Shown: positions 28,301 to 34,927 of the stretch, one piece after another
How positions within the stretch are numbered: position 1 is the first letter of the stretch
How the letters are laid out: each line of letters opens with the position of its first letter
Assembly: GCF_013363995.1 (NCBI RefSeq)
Contig: NZ_JABWGO010000002.1
Span: 310,001-374,000, forward strand
Direction: 5' to 3'
DNA length: 64,000 nt
DNA from: Nonomuraea rhodomycinica
GTDB taxonomy: Bacteria > Actinomycetota > Actinomycetes > Streptosporangiales > Streptosporangiaceae
The notes under the pieces: model-generated
The model's database searches: none
The model's input: only the letters and a program-made list of their open reading frames with translations
What the model was told of the DNA's origin: nothing
Made by a program: the position numbers and the translations under genes

Positions 28301-28581
28301 TCGGCTTCCCACGTGCCCGTGTGGTGTCCCCGGGTAGTGCCCGTGTCGGTCCTTGGAGCGCCGCGATCGGTCCTTCCTGTGCTTGGTTCGGCACGCCACG
28401 ACGGAGAAGCGGCCCCGGAGGAGTCGTAGGGGGCGCGCGAACGGGGTAGACGGACCACGTTGGTGAGCGGCTCCCGTTGGTCGAGTGCCTCGCTCACCGC
28501 GGCGACAGTGGTGCCGTCGTCGCCGTCGAGAACGATGTCACGGTCGCCCCGCTCGCCGAGCACGGTGAGCATGATCCGCAT
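22312..28581 (-). CDS. FHA-domain FtsK/SpoIIIE ATPase of the EssC/EccC class
   Basis: A 2089-residue type VII motor-like ATPase. Residues 1-36 and 150-183 look like two halves of a ubiquitin-like fold split by an insertion; an FHA-like domain spans about 196-255. Two membrane segments lie at about 375-415. ATPase domain 1 has Walker A GTTGAGKSE (about 803-811) and Walker B LVLIIDEFAAL (about 905). Domain 2 (GSPRTGRST, about 1607) and domain 3 (GPPRSGRSS, about 1920) both carry Arg instead of the Walker lysine. Repeat insertions lie at residues 87-135, about 1020-1190 and about 1470-1565. FHA plus three ATPase domains resembles Firmicute EssC more than mycobacterial EccC. ATG at 28581 follows GAGGAG. 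It is divergent from the Tad pilus operon. Confidence 0.9.
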   Translation of the reverse strand: MRIMLTVLGERGDRDIVLDGDDGTTVAAVSEALDQREPLTNVVRLPRSRAPYDSSGAASPSWRAEPSTGRTDRGAPRTDTGTTRGHHTGTWEADTGTWGADTGTWEADTGAWRADTGASRADTGAWRADTGAWRAGRGRRRAEPGGRSVAAGCTLWRNGRPLDPRAPAMAVLRDGDKVTLDPHLARATIIEEPGGVAEVRVVGGPAAGAVHRLGLGVHVIGSDPTCALTVADPALAPEAVVLRVTPGAITAEPVRRAVPDAPRLKLKGRWADEVAEMTARVAERQAAEAASESWQPPELDGRPLDGPADWPEHAVLTCGSSVFALTGIEPQDAHLAPRPEGGVAYNRPPRLRRSAGERAFERPAEPRRSEGMRLQLLAAFLPAVLGCTLAYVMHQWYFLLMALMTPVIMIGQWWSDRRHGRKQHRKALKEFHERLRAYERAVEQARARDEVTRRSDAPDPAEVLLTATGPRRRLWERRIHDPDALRLRIGLADLPADLDLTEEQGGPIDPPICRAVPVALAMRRLGVAGITGPRDAATGLAAWLVGQAATLHSPRDLAIVVLSARGDGERRWGWVRWLPHCAPRAGEDCVALVGTDPESAARRVTELAALIDERQNTAIPELGKIPTGWDDLGGPERPVFSTYDDRPYDVLVLLDGAQALRGLPGMPQVLRQGPRAGVYTLAIDEDQRLLPEECATAAACGTDGFVRLRGGGLDVIGPVLADLVSPTWCDRLARALAPIRDVSRDDPSGNLPAAARLLDLLGLATPTGQAVAARWRGRGTTRATIGIGPEGPFAVDLALDGPHGLIAGTTGAGKSELLQTLICSLAVVNRPDQLTFVLIDYKGGAAFKECVRLPHTVGMVSDLDGHLTQRALDSLAAELRRRERLFRAAGAKDIDDYIGDPLPRLVLIIDEFAALVSELPDFVAGLVDVARKGRSLGIHLILATQRPAGVVTAEIQANTSLRIALRVTEPMESSDVIDMPDAAHISKTTPGRCYVKSGTGAATAVQTARVGGRSPLPRAHAPRPLLSAPLPEDDGFLTAPLPEHDAPSPAPLPEHDPALSAPLPEHGPAFSAPLPEDAARFSPSLPESDARFPPSPRGGKGFLPAPLPEGDGFLSASSPEGGGLFPASPPDNDGSRPTSQRGEGGFPPAPPPGGDSPLSAPSPGDGDLFAASSPDGAGLFAAPHAGSDDSHAASPRPSNDGTSRRGNSADDTGRTGRGGGTSPEGIDSSGDASGQPAPRHSRPRRDGHPYAPRTQPGDAANTPQSRRTSDGRHHAPYTRPANDALPGQGVHPPGDRFPGVTSLPRTDGLSVRGSAPGEDGARGHLNAPGADDVRVGEPRVTGRGSGQAGLHEASNVLGAPAGLGRPGGDSGGRSEMGDGGPGSVRVVDVDWRSLGRPLPAPPEPPEESTVTDLSILADAIVEATRLTGVRRQPSPWLEPLPTHLVLDQVPAMTGRPQAYAGMGMPTGDSTTHQGQPRRPGAHTGPIPQIGRSGVPRHPAEHLDAHTRPDPQLGHSGTYRHPAEHPDAHTRPDPRSGHLRPHHDPAEHLDEYTEPDPRIGQMGTRSGWGSSEFVEVEPIPFGVIDRPWAQDRRPLALDLRHGGHLLIAGSPRTGRSTALRTVAGAIAAQASPADVHVHAIDCGSGALLPLVAMPHCGAVVTRDQLDRVERLLGRLRAEVGRRQQLLAEAGHASLAEYRAAGHRLPWLVFMLDRWEGYVAAFESYDYGRLIDAVLQLLREGPAVGLRAVVTGDRSCLMGQVSTVFDDRLILRLADPADYGLAGLPLKGLPSSMPPGRALSIGEHGVVENQIALLTADPSGPAQVGALQDLARSALGDGRGRDAVIARPGGAGRGAWLWEGEPPLRVDALPMRITVGEAEALAPGFSRPSPLWALVGAGGDALAPLGIDLYAQGPGAVIAGPPRSGRSSVLLTAAHSLIAHGTPVVAIAPRRSPLRDLRGAVAVLDGNATDLQELLAAYEEYVVLVDDAELISPDSPLGMALEEVLRSGRDGDHGLIIAGSTGDLTQAYRGFVAETRKSRTGVLLSVQSPADGDLLSVRLPRGAVGGPPGRGLLITMGTMTPIQAALPEGHV
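23880..24170. repeat. 69-bp tandem repeat inside the FtsK/EssC-like gene
   Basis: Three to four in-frame copies of a 23-residue unit (PAEHLDAHTRPDPQLGHSG and relatives) separate the linker from ATPase domain 2. Copies differ at several positions. Confidence 0.85.
25003..25510. repeat. 33-bp tandem repeat, about fifteen copies, inside the FtsK/EssC-like gene
   Basis: About fifteen contiguous 11-residue units, consensus PLPEDDGFLSA with many variants (PLPEHDPALSA, SSPEGGGLFPA, SPPDNDGSRPT). They are inserted just after ATPase domain 1, where related ATPases have only a short linker. They are in frame throughout. The unit length equals that of the unrelated repeat at 17863-17994. Confidence 0.9.
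28177..28323. repeat. 21-bp tandem repeat, seven copies, inside the FtsK/EssC-like gene
   Basis: Seven 21-bp units code for DTGTWEA or DTGAWRA. They interrupt the N-terminal ubiquitin-like region between its first and last beta strands. Confidence 0.9.
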
Positions 28582-29189
28582 GTGCCGTCTCCTCAGTCGG
28601 ATCTCGGCGCCAAGGTAGCGCCCGCCGCGAGATTAGGCCTCCGGGTTGACGCCAATGGCATGGAAACGGCCGGCTGTGGATAACCGGGCGCCCCGAGGAA
28701 TGGCCTGTGGATGACACGCCCGGGTTTCTCGCCGCCGCGCGTAGTGTTCGTGGCGGCGCAGCTTGCCGTTCGCCTCCGGTTTCCGGTGTGTGGTTCTGGT
28801 TTCGCCTGCGTCGGGTGACATCTCTGTTTTGTCTCCCGGGCAGGTGAGCGCCGATGCGTCTCCGGTCGCCAGGCGCTTGTCCTCGTTGTCGCCACTGGCG
28901 AGTGGGCGGGCGACCGGCCGACCCGTACCGAACCACCGGATCGGTACGGCCCGCTGAAAAGTGACATAAAGGCCCGAACATATAGGGACTGATGTGACAG
29001 TTGTGACACATAGCCCCAAAATGCCAATGCCGTCAACTTGGTAGAAACAATAAGCATTGAATACGTTGAGTTGACAGGTCCCCACCTGCGAAACGAGCAT
29101 GGTTCCTCGCATTCCCGCCCCACCCCGAGGTCGGGCTGCACATAATGGCGTGAATTCCGAAAATTCCACTTAATGGGAGCCCCCCACCC
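28582..29189. promoter_or_regulatory. 608-bp divergent regulatory region between the FtsK-like gene and the Tad operon
   Basis: No gene is supported here. Left of 28800 the sequence is GC-rich. From about 28950 to 29130 it is markedly AT-richer, as expected of promoters. TGTGACA occurs twice as a direct repeat (28993-28999 and 29002-29008), next to AACATATAGGG. TTGACA at 29071-29076 is a consensus -35, but the sequence 17-18 bases downstream (GAGCAT) is a poor -10. The gap is long enough for a shared control region for the two secretion-related units. Confidence 0.45.
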
Positions 29190-29855
29190 ATGAGGACCAG
29201 CGAAAAGCCCGCCGTCGACGCGGCGGGGCTGTCCGGCCCGGCCTCGCGCAAGCTGCCCGTCCCTCCTCGTGAGCGGAAGCCTGCGCTGGCCGCCCTCGCG
29301 GTGCTCCTGATCCTGGGCGGGGCGCTCGCCACGACGCTGCTCGTCATGCGCAGCGGCGACCGGATCTCCGCCATCCGCGTCACCCAGCAGATCGGCGCGG
29401 GCCAGCAGTTCACGGCGGAGGCCCTCCAAGAGGTGCAGATCGCCGACACCGGCCTCGACTACGTGAGCTGGACGCAGCGGGAGCAGGTGCTCAACAGCTT
29501 CGCCGCGGTCACCATCCTCCCCGGCACGCTGCTCACCAACACCATGGGCGTGCGGGCCAGCTCCGAACTCGTCCCCGGCAAGGCCAAGGTGGGGCTCGCG
29601 CTCAAGGCCGGCCAGGCGCCGGCCGGGCTGCGGCAGGGCGACCGGGTGCAGGTGGTCTACGTGCCCGCCCGTACGAGCCAGGCCGAGAGCCGGGTGCTCG
29701 CCGACAAGGCGCTCGTCTTCAGCGTCGGCACCCCAGGCCGCACCGGCGGCACCGGCCTGATCACCGTCGTCGTGGACGCCACCGCCTCGCCGGAGATCCT
29801 CCGCTACGCCTCCAGCGGCGAGATCGCCGTGGCCGAGCTGCCGGGAGCGCGCTGA
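29190..29855 (+). CDS. cpaB: CpaB/RcpC-like Flp pilus assembly protein (SAF domain)
   Basis: A 221-residue protein. A cytoplasmic N-terminus (basic PPRERKP) is followed by one transmembrane segment at about residues 31-51 (LAALAVLLILGGALATTLLV). A SAF domain follows (ISAIRVTQQIGAGQQFTAEAL, residues about 58-78, then LLTNTMG and KVGLALKAGQAPAGLRQGDRVQVV). CpaB/RcpC proteins sit at the outer side of the membrane and are often the first genes of Tad pilus loci. A purine-rich GGGAG site precedes the ATG. One base separates its stop from the next start. Confidence 0.85.
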   Translation: MRTSEKPAVDAAGLSGPASRKLPVPPRERKPALAALAVLLILGGALATTLLVMRSGDRISAIRVTQQIGAGQQFTAEALQEVQIADTGLDYVSWTQREQVLNSFAAVTILPGTLLTNTMGVRASSELVPGKAKVGLALKAGQAPAGLRQGDRVQVVYVPARTSQAESRVLADKALVFSVGTPGRTGGTGLITVVVDATASPEILRYASSGEIAVAELPGAR

Positions 29856-29856
29856 C

Positions 29857-30573
29857 GTGGCCCTCATCGTGCTGGCGGCCGACAAGGGCGCGCCCGGAGT
29901 CACCACCGCCGCCACGGCGCTGGCCGCCGTCTGGCCGCGGCCCGTGCTGCTGGCCGAGTGCGACCCGGCCGGCGGTGACATCGCCTACCGGCTCCCCGCG
30001 GCCGACGGCGGCGTGCTCAACCCCGGCAAGGGCCTGCTCACCCTCGCCGCCGGCGCGCGGCGCGGCCTGGAGCCGGGCCAGATCCACCAGCACACCCAGA
30101 AGATCGTCGGCGGGTTGGACGTCCTCGCCGGGCTCACCCACGGTGAGCAGGCCGCCGGCCTGACCTGGCTGTGGGGCCCGCTGGGCCGGGCGCTGGCCGC
30201 CATCCCCAACGCCGACGTGATCGCCGACTGCGGCCGGCTCGGCGCCCATCCCCAGCTCGGCGACCTGCTCGCCGAGGCCGAGACCGTGCTCCTGCTGACC
30301 CGAGCCACCCTCGACCACGTCGCCCACCTGCGCGAACGCCTGTCCATCACCAAGGCCCACGGCGTCGTCGTGATCGCCGACCCGCGCAACTACCGCTCCT
30401 CGATCGACGACGTCCGCCGCATCGTCGGGCCGAGCGTGGCGTTCGTGCACGGCCTCGCCCACGACCCCAAGGGCGCCGAGCTGCTGCGCGGCCAGTGGGG
30501 CGGCCGGCTCGACCGCTCCCTGCTCATCCGTACGGCACGCGACCTCGCGGGACGGCTGGTGAGCCACCCGTGA
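29857..30573 (+). CDS. TadZ/CpaE-like (MinD/ParA superfamily) protein
   Basis: A 238-residue SIMIBI-fold protein that in Tad systems localises the secretion ATPase. The N-terminus ADKGAPGVTTAATALA is a deviant Walker A in which the catalytic lysine position before T is valine. ECDPAGGD (residues about 34-41) and the switch-like DCGRLGAHP (about 123-131) follow. Loss of the Walker lysine suggests weak or absent ATPase activity, which is seen in some TadZ/CpaE proteins. The GTG start lies one base after the cpaB stop. Its stop overlaps the cpaF start (GTGA). Confidence 0.85.
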   Translation: MALIVLAADKGAPGVTTAATALAAVWPRPVLLAECDPAGGDIAYRLPAADGGVLNPGKGLLTLAAGARRGLEPGQIHQHTQKIVGGLDVLAGLTHGEQAAGLTWLWGPLGRALAAIPNADVIADCGRLGAHPQLGDLLAEAETVLLLTRATLDHVAHLRERLSITKAHGVVVIADPRNYRSSIDDVRRIVGPSVAFVHGLAHDPKGAELLRGQWGGRLDRSLLIRTARDLAGRLVSHP

Positions 30574-31865
30574 TCGACCACGGCCTCGTCAAGCGGTTCC
30601 GGCAGGAGGTCGGCGACCGCCTGGCCCACCAGCGCAGACTCGACCAGGCCAACGGCCTGGCCGCGATGACCGGCGAGGACGAGCGCCAGTTCGCCCGCGC
30701 GCTCATCTCCCAGGTGCTGGAGGAGCACGCGCGCAGCGAGATCGGCCTCGGCCGCACGCCCCCCACGGCCGAGGAGGAGGAAGGGCTGGCGGCGGGCATC
30801 CATGCCGCGCTCTTCGGCGTCGGCCGCCTCCAGCCGCTGCTCGACGACCCCGACGTCGAGAACATCGACATCAACGGCTGCGACCGCGTCTTCGTGAGCT
30901 ACGCCGACGGCCAGGAGCTCATGCAGGAGCCGGTCGCCGAGTCCGACGACGAGCTGATCGAGCTGATCCAGATCCTGGCGGCCTACTCCGGCCTGTCCAG
31001 CAGGCCGTTCGACACCGCCAACCCCCAGCTCGACCTGCGGCTGCCCGACGGCTCCCGGCTGAGCGCCGTCATGGACGTCACGATCAGGCCCGCCGTGTCC
31101 ATCCGCCGCGCCCGCCTGGGCAAGGTGTTCCTCAGCGACCTGGCCGGCAACGGCACCATCAGCCCCGAGATCGGCAGGTTCCTCACGGCCGCCGTCGCCG
31201 CGCGCAAGAACATCATGATCGCCGGCTCGACCAACGCCGGCAAGACGACGCTCCTGCGCGCCCTGGCCAACGAGATCCCGCCGACGGAGCGGCTCATCAC
31301 CGTCGAACGCGCCCTGGAGCTCGGCCTCGACCAGTTCCCCGAGCTGCATCCCAACGTGGTGGCCTTCGAGCAGCGCCTGCCCAACTCCGAGGGACAGGGC
31401 GAGATCACCATGGCCGAGCTGGTCCGCCGTTCCCTGCGCATGAACCCCAGCCGCGTGATCGTCGGCGAGGTCCTCGGCGACGAGATCGTCACCATGCTCA
31501 ACGCCATGACGCAGGGCAACGACGGCTCCCTGTCCACCATCCACGCCAACTCCAGCATGGAGGTGTTCAACCGCATCGCCACCTACGCGCTGCAGGCCAG
31601 CGAGCGCCTGCCCATCGACGCCACCCACATGCTCATCGCGGGAGCCATCGACTTCGTGGTGTTCGTGGAGAAGCGCAACGACTACCAGCGCGGCGGCACC
31701 CTGCGCCGGTACGTCTCCAGCATCCGCGAGGTCAACGGCTGCGACGGCCGCGTGCTGTCCAGCGAGGTGTTCGTGCCCGGACCGGACGGCCCGGCCGTGC
31801 CCCACGCGCCGATCGCCTGCCTCCAGGAGCTCATCGCCCACGGCTACACCCCGGGGGTGTGGTGA
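30570..31865 (+). CDS. cpaF: CpaF/TadA secretion ATPase of the Tad pilus
   Basis: A 431-residue type II/IV secretion ATPase. Walker A is GSTNAGKTT at about residues 219-227. The Asp box/Walker B region is RRSLRMNPSRVIVGEV (about 288-303), followed by the conserved histidine segment TIHANSS (about 326). The N-terminal domain (VENIDINGCDRVFVSY, about 95-110) is CpaF-typical. It powers assembly of Flp pili at the cytoplasmic face. GTG at 30570 overlaps the previous stop; its own stop overlaps the tadB start. This start gives the normal family length. Confidence 0.94.
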   Translation: MIDHGLVKRFRQEVGDRLAHQRRLDQANGLAAMTGEDERQFARALISQVLEEHARSEIGLGRTPPTAEEEEGLAAGIHAALFGVGRLQPLLDDPDVENIDINGCDRVFVSYADGQELMQEPVAESDDELIELIQILAAYSGLSSRPFDTANPQLDLRLPDGSRLSAVMDVTIRPAVSIRRARLGKVFLSDLAGNGTISPEIGRFLTAAVAARKNIMIAGSTNAGKTTLLRALANEIPPTERLITVERALELGLDQFPELHPNVVAFEQRLPNSEGQGEITMAELVRRSLRMNPSRVIVGEVLGDEIVTMLNAMTQGNDGSLSTIHANSSMEVFNRIATYALQASERLPIDATHMLIAGAIDFVVFVEKRNDYQRGGTLRRYVSSIREVNGCDGRVLSSEVFVPGPDGPAVPHAPIACLQELIAHGYTPGVW

Positions 31866-32707
31866 TGACCGGCCTCGACCCGCTCGCCCTGCTCACCGGC
31901 GCCGCCGTCGGCGGCGGCCTCTACCTGCTCGTCCTCTCCCTGTACGGCATGCGGCCCCGGCCCGCCCGGCAGCGCCGCGACCTGGTCAGGATGCTGACCA
32001 CGCGCGGCGCGATCGCCGCCGTGGCCGCGGCCGTGGTCCTCGCGGTGACCCGCTGGCCGGTGTTCGCCGCCGGCACGGTGCTGCTGGTGTTCGCCTGGCG
32101 CGGCCTGTCCGGCGGCGCCGCCGAGGAACGCGCCGCCATGCGCCGCCTCGAAGGGCTGGCAGCCTGGACGGAGTCGCTGCGCGACACCATCGCCGGCGCC
32201 GCCGGCCTCGAACAGGCCATCCCGTCGTCCATCAGGGCCGCCGCGCCCATGCTCCGGCCGCATCTGCGCGCCCTCATCGACCGCCTGCACACCAGGATGG
32301 CCCTGCCTGACGCGCTCGCCCTCTTCGCCGACGAGCTCGACGACCCGTCCGCCGACCTGGTGGTGGCGGCGCTCATGCTGAACGCGCGGCTGCGCGGTCC
32401 CGGCCTGCGCGACGTGCTGGGCGCGCTGGCCGTGTCGGCGCGCGAGGAGCTCGACATGCGCCGCCGCGTCGAGGCCGAGCGCCGGGCCACCCGCCGCAGC
32501 GTGCAGATCGTGGTGATCACCGCGCTGGTGTTCGCGGGGCTGCTGATCGTGTTCAACCCGTCGTACGTCAGCGAGTACACCAGCCTGCTCGGGCAGGCCG
32601 TGCTGGTGGTCGTGGCGGGGCTGTTCGGGGCGGGGTTCGCCTGGATGCGGCGGCTGGCCCGCTTCGACAAGCCCACGCGGCTCCTCGTCGGAGGCGGCCA
32701 TGGCTGA
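31865..32707 (+). CDS. tadB: TadB-like type II secretion F-domain membrane protein
   Basis: A 280-residue inner-membrane platform protein. Hydrophobic segments are at about residues 8-28, 50-80 and 216-260. The cytoplasmic T2SSF helical domain contains ERAAMRRLEGLAAWTESL (about 90-107) and the ADLVVAALMLNARLRGPGL core. ATG overlaps the cpaF stop (ATGA). With TadC it forms the platform on which CpaF acts. The end is followed immediately, with an 8-base overlap, by a repeat-encoded reading frame rather than directly by tadC. Confidence 0.9.
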   Translation: MTGLDPLALLTGAAVGGGLYLLVLSLYGMRPRPARQRRDLVRMLTTRGAIAAVAAAVVLAVTRWPVFAAGTVLLVFAWRGLSGGAAEERAAMRRLEGLAAWTESLRDTIAGAAGLEQAIPSSIRAAAPMLRPHLRALIDRLHTRMALPDALALFADELDDPSADLVVAALMLNARLRGPGLRDVLGALAVSAREELDMRRRVEAERRATRRSVQIVVITALVFAGLLIVFNPSYVSEYTSLLGQAVLVVVAGLFGAGFAWMRRLARFDKPTRLLVGGGHG

Positions 32708-33050
32708 CGTGCTGACCCGGGAGAGGTCGGAGGCCGGCGCGGCTGTGACGGGCCGGGTGGCTGTGATGACCTCGGGTGGTCGCCTGCCGCGGGTTGCCGT
32801 GGCCGACGGCGCGCTGGTGAGGGCGCCGGGTCCTCCGCAAGCTGCCGTGATCGGCGGCGCTCCTGTGGCGGCCTCGGGTGGTCCGGAGGTTGCCGTGATC
32901 GGCGGCGCTCCTGTGGCGGCGTCGGGTGGTCCGGAGGTTGCCGTGATGGGGGGCGTGCCCGTGGTGGTGGCGTCTGGTGGTCCGCGAGCTGGCGTGGTCG
33001 GAGACGTGCCCGTGGTGGCGCCGAGTTCTCCGGGAGGCGGTCGTGGTTGA
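32700..33050 (+). CDS. Repeat-encoded 116-residue linker reading frame between tadB and tadC
   Basis: A reading frame built almost wholly of a 16-residue tandem unit (VAVIGGAPVAASGGPE). Its ATG overlaps the end of tadB by eight bases, and its TGA lies over the start of tadC (GTG at 33043). It is therefore placed so that ribosomes could travel tadB, linker, tadC without a gap. No homology is recognisable. It may be a real coupled peptide or simply a frame kept open across inserted repeat DNA. I lean to the second, with translational coupling as its only effect. Confidence 0.4.
   Translation: MADVLTRERSEAGAAVTGRVAVMTSGGRLPRVAVADGALVRAPGPPQAAVIGGAPVAASGGPEVAVIGGAPVAASGGPEVAVMGGVPVVVASGGPRAGVVGDVPVVAPSSPGGGRG
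32757..33035. repeat. 48-bp tandem repeat at the tadB/tadC junction
   Basis: Four to five copies of a 48-bp unit (two almost identical, from about 32851 and 32899). In other Tad loci tadB and tadC abut, so this ~330-bp spacer is an insertion or expansion. Confidence 0.85.
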
Positions 33051-33963
33051 GGGAGTGCTGGCGGGCGGTGTGCTCGGCCTCGGGTTGTTCCTGCTGGTAC
33101 GGGCGTTGTTCCCGGCCCGTCCCGGTCTGGTGGCGCGGCTGCTCGCGATCGAGGCCGTGCGCGAGGACACGGGCGCGCCGCGCGTTCAGCTGGTGACCGC
33201 CGAGGAGGAGGTCAGCGCCTTCCGGCGCGGTCTCGGCGTGCGGCTGGCCCGCCTGTACCGGGCGCGCGGCTGGGAGGTCCGCTCCACCAAGTCCGACCTG
33301 GCGCTGGTGGGGCGGTCGTTCGAGGGCTTCCTGGCCACCAAGGCGCTGCTCGCGGCGGCGGGCTTGCTGGCCTTCCCCGTGCTGATCGCCTGGCTGTTCC
33401 TCATGGGCTGGGGCGTGTCGCTGACGATCCCGTTCTGGGCGGCCGTGGCGGCGGCCGCCGTCTTCTTCTTCCTGCCCGACCTCCAGGTCAAACGCGACGC
33501 GGCGGCCAAACGGCGCGACTTCCGGCACGTCGTCAGCGCGTTCCTGGACCTCGTCTCCATGAACCTCGCCGGCGGGCGCGGCGTGCCCGAGGCGCTCATG
33601 ATGGCGGTCACCATCAGTGGCGACCAGCCCAACTGGGCGATGTCCCGCATCCGCGAGGCGCTGAGCGGCGCCCGGATCGTCGGCATCACGCCGTGGCAGG
33701 CGCTCGGGCAGCTCGGCGAGGAGATCAACGTGGACGAGCTGCGCGACCTGTCCGCCGCGCTCGGCCTGGTCGCCGACGACGGGGCCAAGGTACGCGCCTC
33801 GCTGACGGCCAGGGCCGCCACGCTGCGCCGCCGCGAACTGGCCGAGGTCGAGGGCCGGGCGGGCGAGCGCTCCCAGTCGATGCTCGTGGCGCAGCTTCTG
33901 CTCTGCGCCGGGTTCGTGATCTTTCTCAGTTTTCCGGCCGCTATGAAGATGTTGGGGTCCTGA
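33043..33963 (+). CDS. tadC: TadC-like type II secretion F-domain membrane protein
   Basis: A 306-residue second platform protein. It has an N-terminal transmembrane segment (residues about 3-24), a central pair at about 95-150 (LLAFPVLIAWLFLMGWGVSL) and a C-terminal one (about 283-302). The T2SSF domain has FRHVVSAFLDLVSMNLAGG (about 165-183) and ARAATLRRRELAEVEGRA. I chose the GTG at 33043 because GGGAGG lies five bases upstream and the protein then begins with a membrane segment. An ATG at 32977 would prepend repeat-derived sequence. The stop overlaps the pilin start. Confidence 0.9.
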   Translation: MVEGVLAGGVLGLGLFLLVRALFPARPGLVARLLAIEAVREDTGAPRVQLVTAEEEVSAFRRGLGVRLARLYRARGWEVRSTKSDLALVGRSFEGFLATKALLAAAGLLAFPVLIAWLFLMGWGVSLTIPFWAAVAAAAVFFFLPDLQVKRDAAAKRRDFRHVVSAFLDLVSMNLAGGRGVPEALMMAVTISGDQPNWAMSRIREALSGARIVGITPWQALGQLGEEINVDELRDLSAALGLVADDGAKVRASLTARAATLRRRELAEVEGRAGERSQSMLVAQLLLCAGFVIFLSFPAAMKMLGS

Positions 33964-34184
33964 TGAACCATCCCTGGATCGTCTACCTGCGCGCGTACCT
34001 CGGCGTGCGCATCCACCGCGCCCGCACCGCGCCCAGCCGGGGAGCCTCGGCCGTCGAATGGGTGATCATCACCGCGATCATCGCCGGCGTCGCGCTCGGC
34101 CTGGCCACGCTCATCCGGACGCTCGTGGAGCAGAAGCAGGGCGACATTCAGAACAGCTTCGGTGGAGGCAACGGCAACACATGA
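33963..34184 (+). CDS. Flp-family pilin-like subunit
   Basis: A 73-residue protein missed easily because of its size. It has a basic leader of 27 residues ending RG, then ASAVEWVIITAIIAGVALG. Cleavage after G27 puts glutamate at mature position 5, the class-III prepilin hallmark, followed by the hydrophobic helix. The C-terminus is short and polar (QNSFGGGNGNT). ATG overlaps the tadC stop and TGA overlaps the next ATG. It is probably the major Flp pilin. The prepilin peptidase it needs is not in the window. Confidence 0.87.
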   Translation: MNHPWIVYLRAYLGVRIHRARTAPSRGASAVEWVIITAIIAGVALGLATLIRTLVEQKQGDIQNSFGGGNGNT

Positions 34185-34927
34185 TCGCCGTTCGGTCCCG
34201 GCCCCGTCTCCGCCGCCGCTCGCGCTCGCGAGAAGCGCGTGCGTGGTTTTGGGGTGCTCACCCGGAGGTGCAGGGGCTTGGTCCACGCGCTGAGGGCGCT
34301 CGCCCAGAATCGCAGAAGCTCGGTCCACAAGCCCGGAGCGCTCACCCAGGTTCGCAGGGGGTTGGTCCACGCGCGGGGAGTGCTCGTCCAGGGTCCAAGG
34401 GGGCTCGTCCGGGTTCCCCGGAGGATCGTCCCAGTTCCGGGGGCACTCGCCTGCGCACCCAGGGGGCTCGTCCGAGAAGCGGGAGTGTTCGCGGGCGCCT
34501 CGGTAGGCGGTCCGGGCGCGAGCGGGGCGCCACCGTGATCGAGCTGGCGCTGCTGATGCCGGTCGTGCTCGCCGTCGTGCTGCTCATCATTCAGGTGGCG
34601 CTGTGGTTCCACGGTCGCCAGGTGGCCGAGGCGGCGGCCCGCGAGGGCGCCCGCGTGGCGCGCTCGGCGCCCTTCGACTCGGGCGACTGGGAGACGGCGG
34701 CCACGACCAAGGCCACGGACGTCATCCGCGCGATCGGGCCACAGCTCCTGGCCGGCGCGACGGCGACGACCTCCGAACGCGAACCCGACCAGCGATGGGT
34801 CACCGTGACGGGCAACGCGGTGCAGGTCATCCCGCTGCTGCCACAGCTCACGTTCACGATCACCGCCACGTCGGGCGGGCCGGTCGAGTGCTTCCGTCCC
34901 GACAACGGGGGCGACGACTGCCAATGA
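34181..34927 (+). CDS. tadE: TadE-like pseudopilin with a 116-residue repeat-bearing leader
   Basis: A 248-residue protein. The conserved TadE start GATVIELALLMPVV begins at residue 116, with Glu at mature position 5 if cleaved after G116, followed by one transmembrane helix and a periplasmic-type domain with a C-terminal cysteine pair region. In ordinary TadE proteins the leader is 10-30 residues. Here residues 26-105 are occupied by 14-residue repeats (AHPGSQGVGPRAGS type) rich in Arg, Gly and Pro. ATG at 34181 overlaps the pilin stop and has GGTGGAGG upstream, so the long leader appears to be translated. A non-ATG internal start is possible, but none with a ribosome site is evident. Confidence 0.85.
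   Translation: MIAVRSRPRLRRRSRSREARAWFWGAHPEVQGLGPRAEGARPESQKLGPQARSAHPGSQGVGPRAGSARPGSKGARPGSPEDRPSSGGTRLRTQGARPRSGSVRGRLGRRSGRERGATVIELALLMPVVLAVVLLIIQVALWFHGRQVAEAAAREGARVARSAPFDSGDWETAATTKATDVIRAIGPQLLAGATATTSEREPDQRWVTVTGNAVQVIPLLPQLTFTITATSGGPVECFRPDNGGDDCQ
34256..34402. repeat. 42-bp tandem repeats in the tadE leader
   Basis: Three and a half in-frame 42-bp units, with further 21-bp fragments up to about 34500, encode AHPEVQGLGPRAEG and relatives. They sit between the start codon and the prepilin cleavage site. Confidence 0.85.

Noticed and set aside
25984..28449. 821-codon open frame on the plus strand opposite the FtsK-like gene
   Set aside because: It has composition typical of the antisense of GC-rich genes (Gly/Arg/His-rich), and the opposite strand has clear ATPase motifs.
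30171..30570. N-terminal extension of CpaF into the TadZ-like gene
   Set aside because: The extension is the out-of-frame Arg/Pro shadow of the TadZ-like gene. GTG at 30570 gives normal CpaF length.
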